Below, piece by piece: positions 35,500 to 47,593 of a stretch of DNA of 64,000 bases. Source of the stretch: Platerodrilus igneus. Taxonomy: Eukaryota; Arthropoda; Insecta; Coleoptera; Lycidae. A program made the position numbers and the translations under genes. The notes below the pieces were generated by a model that worked only from the letters and a program-made list of their open reading frames with translations, was not told the DNA's origin and ran no database searches. Positions within the stretch are counted from its first letter, which is position 1. Each line of letters begins with the position of its first letter. The stretch lies in NCBI GenBank assembly GCA_036346225.1, contig JARFIW010001454.1, positions 434,001-498,000 of the forward strand, read 5' to 3'.

Positions 35500-36840
35500 A
35501 GAATTAATTTCCATGGCGTGCACATAAATAAATAAATCGATACGCAGCACGTTATTAAAACTATATAAATTATTCTTAATTTGTTATGAAAATGTATTGT
35601 CAGTGGATAATAAATAGAATGTAATGTAAAAATATGCCTTTTGCATATCGATGATCTTGCCTTCTAACATAGCTTCAGCTGTGCTCTAACATTTGAAAAC
35701 AATAATGATTGGGTAGTTGACAACAGTTCACAATTTAAAGACAGTTCGATTCGACTTTTTACCTATCACACAAGGAGTTTAAATTGAATATTAATGCCAT
35801 CTCCTGCCATTTTGATAAGTAGCAAGCGATCGCCGCATGCATGTAGAGATCACGTGTATCGATCAATTAGATCCTTGTGCAAGTACGTAACAGTTTCCGG
35901 TTTGAAAGGCAGCATTCCACGTTTTGTATAGAAAAATTGTACGGCGTTAACAACACCTCAATCAGATACAAATGGCGTCAACTTGGACGAAGTTTTGAAG
36001 CCCAATGATCAGCTTTCGATTTTATGTTGTAATAATAGAGAATTAATGGGCCGTTTGAAGGCATTTGATAAACGGAATAATAAGCAAAGCAGAAGGCAAG
36101 GAAAAGCCAGAGACTGTTAAGAAAGAGATGTCCATGAAAAAAAATTTTTTAATTGGTGAAACCATAACTTCGTTGCAAGTAATGGAAAGCCCAAGTAATT
36201 AACAATTAAGTTACAAATTCCTTAAATTTATTTTACTTTTGAGCTTATTATTAATTTAGTAATTAATAGCAACTTTTAGCTTGCGATAAAGTGCTTTTTG
36301 CTTGGCATAAAACAGGATGACTTAGTGTATTTAATAAATTCAATTACTCCAAATGCTTTAGTTTACTATCTCTGTAACCTATTGGTATTTTTAATGAAGC
36401 TTTAGCAGCGTTGTCATAAAATAAAATGATTGTCACAAATTTAACAATAAAAATGCTTGCTATTCCTACTTTAATAGCAGACTTCGTTTAATATTTAACC
36501 TTGAAAAAAGCGAGACAAAAGTTCTACCCTAGTTTTATCCTGTTTTACCAGGAATACCAGTACAACAGCATAAATATTTCTAAAAGTATTGAATATTTTA
36601 CACGAATTGTTGGTGCAAGTGGTTACTGCTCCTTGTTGACAGCGTTTTCTAACGGTTATATTTTGGTCAGCTTAAACTTTGTTATTCTATTGTGCTATTT
36701 TATTGTTGTTTTTTTGTTGATACATTTTGTTGTTAGTTAATATCGTTTGTTAGTGTTTATTAAGCCACTAATTCCTTTCCGTTACGTTTTTCATTGTATA
36801 CACATTGTGACTGTTTTGGACTCTATTCCTGTTGTGTAAA
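35500..36840. other. AT-rich interval, no supported gene
   Basis: No frame with recognisable homology. A slightly GC-richer part at about 35790-36110 contains short open stretches but no family signature. The frame at 36501-36740 has a hydrophobic C-terminal end but looks like AT-rich chance coding. Confidence 0.45.
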
Positions 36841-38580
36841 ATGGCTACAGACCTAAGTGGTGGTATTATATTAGAACCTGGAAATGTCCCAGGGGCCAGT
36901 GTTACCTCAAAATCTAGGCATTGAAGATTGCACTATTTTAATGCTACAAAGATGGTTACAATGTCGTGGTTTAAAAAGAATTGGGAACAAATCGGATTTG
37001 GTTCAGAGGTATTTAAATCTTTGTAGCTATGACAACTTGTTTAATAAATACTGTGTATCATAATTTTAGAGTTCTCAATTGCATAAATGCTGGCCGTAAA
37101 GATGATATTTTTATCGGTGTGGAAAATGAAAAATGGTATGATTCAAAAGAGAAATTTGTCATCAATTTGTGAATCCACTAGTACCAAAACTTCTTCAGAG
37201 TTTTTGACATGACATAAATTTCAGTCACAAAGTATTCCAAAATATTTCAGTAAAGGTCACATATATACATACATCGCAGGATTGAAATTTGAAAATGATG
37301 ATTATGAAACGGTTAACTACGACGGCACTACTGCAGAGAAGCCGTTTATAAAAGGCTCGCAATTTGTTAGTAGTTACCACATATATAATATACAAGATGC
37401 TAAAGGCAGTAAGTATTATTATTTAAAATCAAAGTGTTTTTTGTCATTTAGAAAAAACGTTGCCTATCTTGTACAAGTTGTGCTACATGATATGTCTGGT
37501 GAAAGTCATCAGTCTGCATTAGGAAAATGCAGTCATGTTAGTGCTATTGTTATTTTTAGCCAAGTTTGTAGATGAAAATGGTTATGATGGTTTACCGTCT
37601 ACTAGTAGATTGCGTGAATGGGGTTTAGGGGCAAAACTAAAGCATCCAGGAGCTGTTGCAACTAAATATTATCCAGTAGAAAGATTCAAAACAATTAAAA
37701 GAGCTACTTTCGATCCTAGGCCTAATAATTATACAAGGGATATAAACGCTAATGATTTTGTATGTAGTATCCAAAGAGGGCAATAACTTACAATGTTTGA
37801 AACATTAAAATTGCACTATGATGATTTTCAAGTTAGTCACATAGACAAAATAATTATTAAGCAAAAGGTAGAAATTTTGAAGACAAACATGGCATAATAT
37901 ATCAGTAGTTACGACCCACATGTGTTTGAAATAAAAGGAGCAGAATCACAAGGCTCTGAAAAATGGAAAAATGGAAGACTTATTTCTTCACAGCTTCTAC
38001 TGCAAAAACTGCCAATTCACTATCTATTATATCAGCAAAATCCAATTATTTAAAGAAAAATTTATGGCAACTCGCACCTTCCTACTAAAGTATACCCGCG
38101 TTATAATATGGACATAAGCACAAGCATATAGCAAGACAGAAGTATATATTAAATTACCTAGAACCTAACGAAGTTATTATAGAAACTGGACGGTATAAAT
38201 AAAGATTACCCACATTTGGCTTGCAGTTTTGATGGCATTGTTATGGAACAAGGAAAAATTAAAAAGGTTATAGAGATAGTGTCCTAAAATTTTAGAAAGC
38301 TCGGATTCCCATGGTTTTCAGCATGTTACAGAAAAACGCGTGTGTCTTTTACTTAAGCAAAGAAAATGATAAAATAATGATGGAAGAAAACCATCCATAT
38401 TTATATCGAGTTGACACAAAATGCTTATTCCTAATGTGCAAATATGCGACTTTATAGTTTGATCGAAAATAGACATACCACAAAAAGTTATTGATAATAT
38501 TCTTATAAAGTTAAAGAGGTTGTATTACACTATGTACTTACCAGAGTTATTTCCGATGAAAATTTCTCACGGTCTTCTGT
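36841..38580 (+). pseudogene. SAP-SWIM-YqaJ nuclease-type gene, decayed
   Basis: From ATG 36841 (MATDLSGGII), after an early stop, a SAP-like helix pair is readable (LQRWLQCRGLKRIGNKSDLV, about 36940-37005). A short intron at 37009-37069 (donor gaggtattt, acceptor aattttag) joins it in phase to VLNCINAGRKDDIFIGV. Next come IPKYFSKGHIY, FIKGSQFVSSYHIY and a SWIM-type zinc region near KCSHVSAIVIF (about 37530). Further on, YqaJ/lambda-exonuclease-like features appear: HLACSFDGIV and IEIVS in place of IEIKCP (about 38210-38285). In animal genomes such proteins are multi-copy and probably mobile-element encoded. Their role may be DNA-end processing, which is inference. Many stops and frame changes are present. 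Confidence 0.72.
37009..37069 (+). other. Intron in the YqaJ-type pseudogene
   Basis: The 61-bp GT-AG interval restores the reading from DLVQR to VLNCINAG across the junction. Confidence 0.6.
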
Positions 38581-39150
38581 TGTAGGAACTGGAGTAATTT
38601 TTGAAGTTTAACAGCCTTTTTCTAGTTTATCTGTATATAACCTAAGTACTTGTATATTTTTTATGATTATAAAACGTGTTGACTAATATAATTAAATACA
38701 GCTTCACTGGAAGACTTTTATTAACTAACTGCCTTTATATAATTGATTAAAGCGTGTTCAACTTCTAAAAATTGTCAACTGACGTTAGAGGGACAAAGAG
38801 AGGAGTTGACAGCTAACAAGCTTCATAACGTTCCTGCATCTTGTATTTGACATTCGTACTGGCATCCACAGACTTATAATCTACCTTTACAGTGAACTGT
38901 AGAATTAGGTAACCAATGTTAAAACACCACAATATTTGTATTATTGTTATTTTAATTGTATATTACCTTATTCGTTTAAATTATATAAGGATAAAAAATA
39001 TTTGTTGTTAATACACATAAGTACTATATTTAATATACTCGATATATTATTTTAGTGACCCAGTGTATAGTTCTGCAGAATCATGCAATGGAAACATGCT
39101 CTTTCAACAAGAGCTCTTTTATAAAACTAATCCCTTATAGTAGGATATCC
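38581..39150. other. AT-rich interval, no gene
   Basis: Nothing recognisable up to the TTAA boundary of the next element. Confidence 0.5.
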
Positions 39151-39154
39151 TTAA

Positions 39155-39169
39155 GGGCGCGATCGGATG
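39155..39169 (+). repeat. Left terminal inverted repeat
   Basis: GGGCGCGATCGGATG directly follows TTAA; it is the inverted partner of 45310-45324. Confidence 0.7.
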
Positions 39170-41156
39170 TATGGTTGGCTGCCTAAAATCCATCAAAAAC
39201 AGGTTATTCTGTTTGGTAAATAACTTTTATTGGATGGAAAATATACAAAATGTAACTTCACCATTAGACTCACAAAACTTTGTATTTTCTAACGAAGGTT
39301 TGCCTTTTTTTCTAAAGTGGAGTAATAAGCAAGAAATACCTGTTAAAAGTAATGTTAAAATTCACTTACTTTATTTTAGTTACTACATCTAACAGAATCA
39401 ATTTGTATATAAAGAAAGCATTCGTTGGATAGCAGAATACATATATAATCGTTCTGTTAAAAAAAATTTCAACAATATTGATCATGAATAGTCGTAGTGT
39501 ACTGAATGGGTTTTATTGAATTATTACATTAATTGTACGTCATTTTAATAGAAATTGTTCACGACTTTTTCCGAAGATGGCACTGTTAATGATGTGTAGA
39601 ATAAGGTTTAAAACCAGAATATTTCAAATTGAATTATTTTAGACTTTGTTTTTGTCGCATTGAAATGAAGTAAACTAATAATATATGGTGAATTGATAAG
39701 TGTAATATAATAATGATTGGATTAATTGCGAATATTTATGAAGCCAAAAATGATATAACCTCAACATCCATGGTTGTTTGTAAACTTCCATGTTTATGTT
39801 TACAAGCGATAAGTAAATTATTACAGCAGTGTAACTTTGTGAAGCTTATACTATGTTATAATAGTTTTTAAAAAAAGAGTAGTGTGCCGTATCCCAAAAC
39901 GTAACTAGATATTCTACAATATTCAATATAAGCAAAATATTGCATCATGTTAGCAAGAGTAATGTTTATTAAAATATTTTAGTGGAACCATCGCAAGGAA
40001 ATAGGATACATTTTGTTACAAATTAGGTTGCGAGTTAGGTACTCAGCAAAATGATTTACAAATTTGAACGATCTGGGGGAGGACGTTCTCAAAAGACGAT
40101 AATTTCTCCTACATCATTTTACACTTCACTTTGGGGACGTTCATTGTCTTGTGTATCTTCACCAGGGGTCTGCAATGGTAATTATATTTTCAATTTGAAA
40201 AGTGTCAAAATCAGCTTTAAATATATGGGCAACTTATTAGTTCACATGTAACGTCAAATAGATGTGATAATGACATTTTCTCAAATTGTGCTGCAGGCAA
40301 AAAATGATTAGAATAAACAATAAACTTCGAAACTCCTACTAATTATGAAATATATTTTAGGCTAAATTAAAAATAAAAGTTTATTTAGGATTAAACAATT
40401 TACGAAACTAGACCTAACTTTAGGCATTAGAAATAAACCATAAAAGAATTCATTTTTGGTTTATTCTGTCAAAAAATAGCTATTTTGTTACATTAAATTG
40501 ACTCTGTCAAAAACGACTAAACGTTTATTTCAATAAATATTTCAAACTAATAGAATATTTGGGGTCTTCGGTTTAATATTTTTCATCAAATGCTAATATC
40601 GAAAAAGGTATTTCCAATTCAAAAAAACTTTGAGTTGTTACCTGTAAAGTGTGCTTTATTAAAACAAAATTATTACAAATGTTTTATTTTTAATGAATAA
40701 CTACGAAAATAAAAATAGGTTCAATTGTAACATTTACAATTGTGTATATAGGTATTTTTGAACAGTAAGTCATGACCAACCAAAAACTTAAAAAGAACAC
40801 TGTTTTACACAATACGTAGCAATGTAAATGATATAAAACTATTGGTGAAAAGAAGGGAATAACAGGCATTTGTAAATAATATTTTTTAAACCCCTACATT
40901 TTACGGTCAATAGATAAATGTTTAGTAATAAATATACGAACAGCTTTCGAATTGAAATTGACTTTATTGTTGTTAATATTACATTAAATATTAGTATATA
41001 AGGCATATTTGTAAGTCCATACAGGCAAAGTTTAGTAATAGACTACTCTTACACTTAACCCGCATAAATCACTACATATCTCTACAAGGAAAATTAGTGA
41101 AGCAAATGAATAATTACACAATAATTGAAAAATATACAATTAGGCTATATTACTAC

Positions 41157-42445
41157 TTATCCAAAATATGCGCCCTGATTTGAACCTTGAATGCAGTAAA
41201 AGTAAAAAAGATTTTTATATCCATCTGGAATTGCATTATAAGTAGAAACAGCATTATAGATGAATCTTCTCTGAAACATAGCAGTCAGTTGCTTGCGAAT
41301 TGTTAAAGTTTTAATGTATCTAATATTGATGCAATGCACTTTGGAGCGTGTCATTAATTATTAGCAATATCCTTTGAAGTCATTTATAATTATTTTATGA
41401 ACAAAACATAACAAATGATGTTTCCTACAGTTATCCATATTTAGCCAGTGCAACTCTTTTATCTTATGCGATACATGATCAAATTTTTTTAGTCCAAAAA
41501 CTAAACGACAACAAGTATTTTGAATCTTTTGTATTTGTGTCATAGAAGTGCTATCAAGGTTTGAACCATATATAAAATCACAATAGTTAAATAATGACGA
41601 AACTAGCTTCCGACAACAGCTTTTGCAATTGTAAGGTTATTATAGACCGACAAGCATATAGTTGTTTAAGTGCTATATACGACCTTTTTATTAACCTTGC
41701 AACATGTGACTTAAAGCGTAGATCATCGTCAAGTATTAAACAGAAATTTCTTGAAGAACTAACTAATGAAATAGAGGTATTGTTAATTATGACTTTTATC
41801 TTATCCTTAACACAATCTCTAATTTTCTCTGTGATCCGAAACAATATCAGCATTAATAGTAGCTGCACGAACAAATAATTCATCACTTGATAAATATATG
41901 GAATCAATAAAGAGTACTGCTGTTATTTACTATGCGCATAGGTTCGTTTATTACTTGGATGGATCCATAAGAATCATTGCAGTGTGTGATAATATTACTT
42001 AAATTGGAAAGATTCACATTGACATCACCTAAACATATTATATTATCCATCATTGGTGCTAAATAAGATACCATATTATCTAATTCGTCAACACAACTAA
42101 GCGGATTAGAGTTTGGGGATCTGTATACTGTGCCTACAGTAAAAGTTTTGCGATTCAATTTAAACATTATCCAAAATATGTTCAAGTATACGAGTCAATT
42201 GCAAAGCAAACAAAATAACCTGACATTTAAGTTCCTTCCTTACGTACACACCAACCCCACTCCCTGGACCCACTATCATTATGAAAAAAATTATACCCAT
42301 TTATATTGACAGAGGTATTGGGGGCGTATGAAGTAAGCCATGTTTCAGAGACACCAACCAAATCAAAACGGTTTTCATCTATTAAATTGATGAAATCATT
42401 GAAACTAGGCAACAAAGAATGCACATTTAAACGAGCAATTTTCAT
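41157..42445 (-). pseudogene. Internally deleted non-LTR retrotransposon (EN plus RT end)
   Basis: Minus-strand reading. The endonuclease starts MKIARLNVHSLLPSFND and keeps FDLVGVSETWL (Glu), LGDVNVNL (Asp) and a terminal SDHR. The sequence then jumps at about 41815 directly to the far C-terminal RT region (ISLVSSSRNFCLILDDDLRF, QKIQNTCCRLVFGLKKFDH, FIYNAVSTYNAIP). All RT catalytic motifs are missing, so roughly 1.3 kb or more has been deleted. The family is related to CR1/Jockey-type ORF2. Frameshifts occur at about 42200 and 41905. It is nested inside the TTAA-bounded element. Confidence 0.8.
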
Positions 42446-43079
42446 TTATAAACAACTATACTAGTCTAATAGAACTATTTAATTTACTTTAATTTAATTT
42501 AAACAAAACAAATACAAAAAATTAAAGCACTCGTAGATAAATAAAAATGGAGCAAAAAAGAAAAAAATGCAAAAGAGGCTATCTCCAATGTAACAAATTA
42601 TCGTATTCTAACAATCAGTAACTTAAGTATAATGTGCTGCATGCTTAGTAAACTATAACTACTATATACCTGTTACTTATTACCAACTATGTTACAGGAA
42701 TTTAAATTACTAAAGGTTACAATGCTGTACGAATGTAAATTAAAAAAATTTTCAGTAAATAAAGACAGTGTGGCTTTTACATTTGCACAAACTGTATGGT
42801 ATCGTTGTTGATGATGTTTTACAAGTTGTATTAATATTCAGCATCTGTCTCGTATATACATCGTTTTACAGGATGTAGTATCCAAGTGGATTCATTATAT
42901 TCCTTACCGTCTTTCAACGTTTGATCATTTTTGGTTTGCTTCTTGTAAAAGGGCCAATATACCTTCTTTTTTAAAGGCGTGATCCAATTTCGAAGTACAA
43001 TAGACACCCCACCTGATCACTACTCCACAAGTACCAATTTTCCCAATCTAGAAATATATCATGAAAAAATTATGTTCAG

Positions 43080-43765
43080 ATAGAAAATTGTATCGAACCT
43101 ACTTTGTGAATGAAGTTTCTCTGTATTTAGCACTAATAAGTAACCCAGCGACTTTCTCATCAACAAAAGTCGCCAACCGCAATTGATAATTAAAGTCATA
43201 TGTCCGTTTAACATCCATCTATCTATCGCTAACAGGATTTGACAGGATTTCCATTTGCATCGACATCAAGGTTCTGTTTCAACTCTAACTCTACTTTTCC
43301 ATTTTCTTTCAAATCTTTCATAAGATTGTCCTTCCATACCTAAACAAACTGTCAAGTAAGATATTAAACAATTAGATTTTCTTACAGCGCCTAATTCAGC
43401 TTCAATATTTTTAAATTGGTAGAGTGTCATGGGAGGTATATCCATCACTGAAAATAGTTCCTAGGAATGGCCAAGTGTACTGCCAGTTGCCAGAGTACCC
43501 CAAACAAATCCATAATTAATTTTTGATTTTTGCGAAATATCTTCAGTGTAATGCTTGTATATCTTATCACACATTGTACATGCAAACATAAGGCAGCTTA
43601 CTAGACCTAATCCTCTGTTACATTCCTCTTTCAGATATAGTTTTTCACCAGTACAAATTTGGGAATGTCGGTATTGCAGATCTATGAACCAACTTGATAC
43701 ATATTGCATTCACAATGTGGTTTCCACTAACAGTTGGTTCTTTATAAGAGTGATTTATCTCGAAA
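43080..43765 (-). pseudogene. Mutator-like/Kolobok-type transposase remnant
   Basis: Minus-strand frames 43709-43461 and 43448-43266 give WFIDLQYRHSQICTGEKLYL and a CTMC zinc-like pair. INYGFVWGTLATGSTLGHS and LFSVMDIPPMTLYQFKNIEA follow, continuous across a single stop. Then comes an IDGC segment (about 43215) and, after a frame change, KRTYDFNYQLRLATFVDEKV, the position of the first catalytic Asp in the family. This is the domain known as Mutator-like transposase in multi-copy insect and cnidarian genes. Downstream catalytic parts are not recognisable. Its setting between TTAA-flanked inverted ends suggests it is the element's own transposase. Confidence 0.68.
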
Positions 43766-43769
43766 TATA

Positions 43770-45309
43770 ATTCACGAGCCTCTATTCTAAAAAACAAAAC
43801 AAAATATTAGATTTTTTAGGAACCCTAAATTTAGCATATATACAGGACAACACATTAGTGTGACAAAGTTTAATATATCGATTATTTATTGTAGAAATTA
43901 TAAAAAAAAGCAATTTACACGAATTTAAGGCTGTATTATTTTAAAAATTGTTTCTTCTGGTACCTTTTGGATTTTGGTTATACACCTTATATTTACCCAT
44001 CTGAAAAATGTAAATACGTAAATAAACTTTACACCAGGCGACGACAGGAAGTAAGTATACTGTAACTTTTTTCGTATTTCAGATAAATATTTGAAATTTG
44101 AAAGGCTTGTACAAGACAAAGCAGGAGTACAAATTTTTTGAAATAATTGTAAATTTCAAATTATTTACGGTCTGACTAGAAGTGAAAAGTACTGTATAAA
44201 CTACACACCTTATAGTTTTGTACATTTTTGGAATCAGTTGAACATTTTGTCCTAAGACATTATTTCAAATTTTTTAGAAATAGGTGTTTTCTTATTTAAG
44301 TTTTGAAAATAAAAGTAAGCGACTGTAATTCTCCTAAATTGGTGTATAATTGTGAGAAAAATTTGAAATCTAACTACTTTTCATGTAATTAGTAATAGTT
44401 ATATTTTCGCCAGAAATTTCAAAACATTGTTTTTTCTTAAAAGTAAGATTTTGCAAAATCTATTAGGCTAAATCTTAATAAATTTTAAAAGGATTTTTTA
44501 AAGTTTTGGTACCCTAAATAATCACAACATGATAGGACATTTTTAGGGGACTGCTTAAATTATAAATAGGGTTTATGTCGTTTTTAAACTAATTTATATA
44601 GGACAAAAAAAGTTAGTGTACTGAGTTTCTGTCATTTTCACCATTCGGTGTCATAAATTAAATAATGAATATTTTTGATAAAATAATGTATGCAAAACAA
44701 ATAATTTATTTATTCAAGAAGACAGTAGTTGCTCGACTAAACCAAATCTACAAAAATTAATGTCAATATTTGAACACGCATTTTCAAAATCGAATGAAAT
44801 ATATAATTAATTTTGTCCATTACTTATCTGTCTATCCACAAAGTATAAGAATTTTAAATTATACTTACCCCTAAGCGCAAATACACCCACATTAAATAAA
44901 GTATTAAATGTTTGTTTAAAATAATAACGAAATGTCACTCTATGAACAATAAACTACACATTCAAAAATAAAAATTAGCAAATACTATATGCACATAAAT
45001 AAAATAATACAATACAATACAAATTTATTTCGGCAAACGACCTTGGCTATTATTAGAATGCACTATGTATCTAAGGCTTTGCTTGCTGTTCAACAACCTC
45101 GAATTCGCTGAAGGTCATTTACGACCAATAGTTACAGGAATGGAGAAAATAAACCAGCATCCTGACGTATCCTAGCAACCGTTATTTGCCTAACTTAGAA
45201 ACAAACCACTAAACTACTAAAGTTAAAATAAAGTAGTTCCCTTTATCATGCGAAAGCTATACCACAAAGGCGGCTATTTTAAAATTAGTTCGTGTTATGA
45301 AAATAGAGG
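43770..45309. other. AT-rich interior of the TTAA-bounded element, no gene
   Basis: Any N-terminal exon of the transposase would be expected here, but no convincing frame or splice pair can be pointed out. Confidence 0.45.
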
Positions 45310-45324
45310 GATGCTATCGCGCCC
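45310..45324 (-). repeat. Right terminal inverted repeat
   Basis: Reverse complement GGGCGCGATAGCATC next to TTAA at 45325-45328; 13 of 15 bases agree with the left end. Confidence 0.7.
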
Positions 45325-45639
45325 TTAAGTTAGTTTAAAAACATATTTTACTCCTATACCGGTTCGATACATCAAATTAACATCACGGACTAACAGATAA
45401 ATTTAATACTATAGAATCAAAATTCAAAAATATTTAAAACATCACGATCTTGAGTTAAAAGATTAGCATAAATACTTACAATAGTTTACCTATAATAAAC
45501 TGCGTCGGTCATAGTGAAAAAGAAATAATTATAATTGCTTTATTTATTGCCGTTCTTAATATTAAAGGCTTATAGGCATTTTAAGAAACTAACACTTTTC
45601 AAAATTAACTAAAAAACATATTACATTAAAAATATTTGT

Positions 45640-46110
45640 TATCAGAGGTAACATTGTTATAGGAATTGGTTTTGCTAATATCTGACAGACTTTAATTTTT
45701 TAAACAGTTCGTTCTACACGTTTTCGGACTTTAGTGATCATTTTAGTTAAAATTTCTTGCTCTCCGGTTATTTTACTTCTGCCTGCAAGGAATGGCGGTA
45801 TCAGTAATTTGTACTTTCTGGTATCGCAAACATCTTGGAAGGTTAATCCACGATCTACCCTAGTAACAACTCCCTCTTCTAGAAAATTTTTGATATCGCA
45901 TGAATTAAATAGTTCAGTATCTGAAATTGACCCTTCAAATCCTTCACTATTGTTCATAATAGCGCCTTTTGTTGAAATGCTTATCAAAAATTTAATAGAA
46001 TGCGTGTTTCCTTGTTGTTGAAAATTCTTCACCATCTGTATATGAATTTTAGTAGCATCTACAACAGTGTCACTTTGTCCTCAAAACCTGGAAAACATGC
46101 TAGGATTTCA
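45640..46110 (-). pseudogene. ISL2EU/Harbinger-type (DDE_Tnp_4) transposase fragment
   Basis: The minus-strand frame 46035-45700 contains QQGNTHSIKFLISISTKGAI and a GFEGSISDTELFNSC block. Next is VDRGLTFQDV with its Asp, then LIPPFLAGRSKITGEQE, and the closing VRKRVERTV holds the catalytic Glu. This order (SD, DRG, IP.F..G, R..VER) is characteristic of ISL2EU-like transposases, which are usually fused to a THAP finger. Upstream, ACFPGFEDKVTLL and DATKIHI align with the first catalytic region after a stop. The N-terminal part and element ends were not found. Confidence 0.72.
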
Positions 46111-46739
46111 ATCCTTTCCGTATTTCGTGAACCTCTAAAAAAACTACTTCTTAAACCACAACACTGTAGGTACAGAAACTGTATCCATGTATAAAAAATC
46201 ACAGAAATATGGCTTATGGAAGAAGTATAAAAGATTGATAATTCCTTAATCTCGTTAAAGTTAAACACAGCTTATCTTTATCTGTAAATCTGCTCTAAAG
46301 TTTTCTTTTAATTATGGTTCTTGATTTCATAGTGTACTTTAACAAAGGCATCACGGTGGGCTCTAAAAATCATATAAAGCCTTAAAATGAGATACTGTTA
46401 ACCCAGTAAAATACTTAAAATGTTTACTCTTCGATAAAGTAGAAAATAAGAAAGTATTCTAGATCTGATTATTTATAATTAATTCATTTGCACTAAAAAT
46501 ATTTTAAGATGTACTTGCGGTGCTACTTGTTGAGATATAACCGCATTTGAAATTTTAGTGTAACTATTTTGGGTATTAATTTCTGTGAATGGATGCTTCA
46601 TAGAGTCGGTGATATTTTTATAATCATCTTGGTCATTTTGAATTCCGATTTCTATTTCTCGTCTAATTTGTAAGCTTATGTATTTTCGTGCATTTATTTG
46701 CGGAAGTGCATAAAATGGTACTGGATCTCCATGTAACAC

Positions 46740-47260
46740 AAGTACATACTATGTACGTACGGTGTACGAAATTTTCTGGACATGAGTATGTTCCATGTAC
46801 ATACAATTATGTACAATGTATGTACAGTGAACATACATAGTACGTTACTTTGGCACTGCTTTGTATATAAAAAGTACGTACAACATTGTACATAGTATGT
46901 ACGTACACCATTGTACATACTCTGTATGTACAATGCCGTATGTACATATTACATACATTAGTGTATGTACATATTACATACATTGGTGTACATACATATT
47001 ACATACGTTGCTGTATGTACATACAGCAACGTATGTTACTTTGACACTATATTTGTACATAAAAAGTATGTACAACATTGTACGTACTATGTACATTAAA
47101 CAATGTACGTACATTGGTGTATGTACATAGTACATTATTTCGTATGTAAAAAGTTCATTAATCAGTGTACATACTATATACGTACACCAATGTGTGTACA
47201 TATTATGTACATTGGTGTAGGTATATAGTATGCTAGTTTAGTACTTCTCTGAACATAAAA
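46740..47260. repeat. GTAC-rich array, left flank of the CACTA-like element
   Basis: Irregular tandem array of tgtacatac and gtacgtac words, including gtacgtacaccattgtac. Units run in both orientations and are partly palindromic. It is related to the array at 51826-52640 on the other side of the gene pair. Confidence 0.85.
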
Positions 47261-47593
47261 AGTACATAGAACAAAAATATATCACTGTTACCACAAATTT
47301 CTGCAATACCCTGTGTGACTTCTGTATGGAATTCTAAACGCTAGAGTTCACACTTTTGTTTAACACATTTTTTTGTATCTAGAATAAAAACAACTTAGAT
47401 AAAGGGGGTCCATTACTATAACAACCCCTGTACATACTAGGTACATTTCTGTCTTATATACACATTCAATAAATAGTACACCATTAACACTGTTAATGAA
47501 GTACATAAGCGGAAATTATTTGAAGATATGTTTTATTACAGCTCGACAACACAATAATACATTCAGTTCAAAAAGTGATCTATATTATTAAAA

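Larger units (their letters stand above)
39151..45328 (-). mobile_element. TTAA-bounded Kolobok-like DNA transposon remnant
   Basis: TTAA at 39151-39154 is followed by GGGCGCGATCGGAT. At the other end ATGCTATCGCGCCC is followed by TTAA at 45325-45328. The 13-base string TTAAGGGCGCGAT is perfectly inverted and the next bases mostly match (13 of 15 inside TTAA). A 4-bp TTAA target site and a Mutator-like transposase domain on the minus strand (43080-43765) fit the Kolobok superfamily. piggyBac also uses TTAA, but its transposase is absent. A non-LTR copy (41157-42445) is nested inside. The interval 39170-41100 holds no recognised gene. Confidence 0.65.

Noticed and set aside
40051..40251. 66-codon plus-strand frame inside the TTAA-bounded element
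   Set aside because: No homology recognised; orientation is opposite to the transposase remnant and composition is ordinary, so chance is the best explanation.
39151..45328. piggyBac element, based on the TTAA flanks
   Set aside because: No piggyBac transposase (DDE_Tnp_1_7) sequence is present; the transposase domain found is of Mutator-like/Kolobok type.
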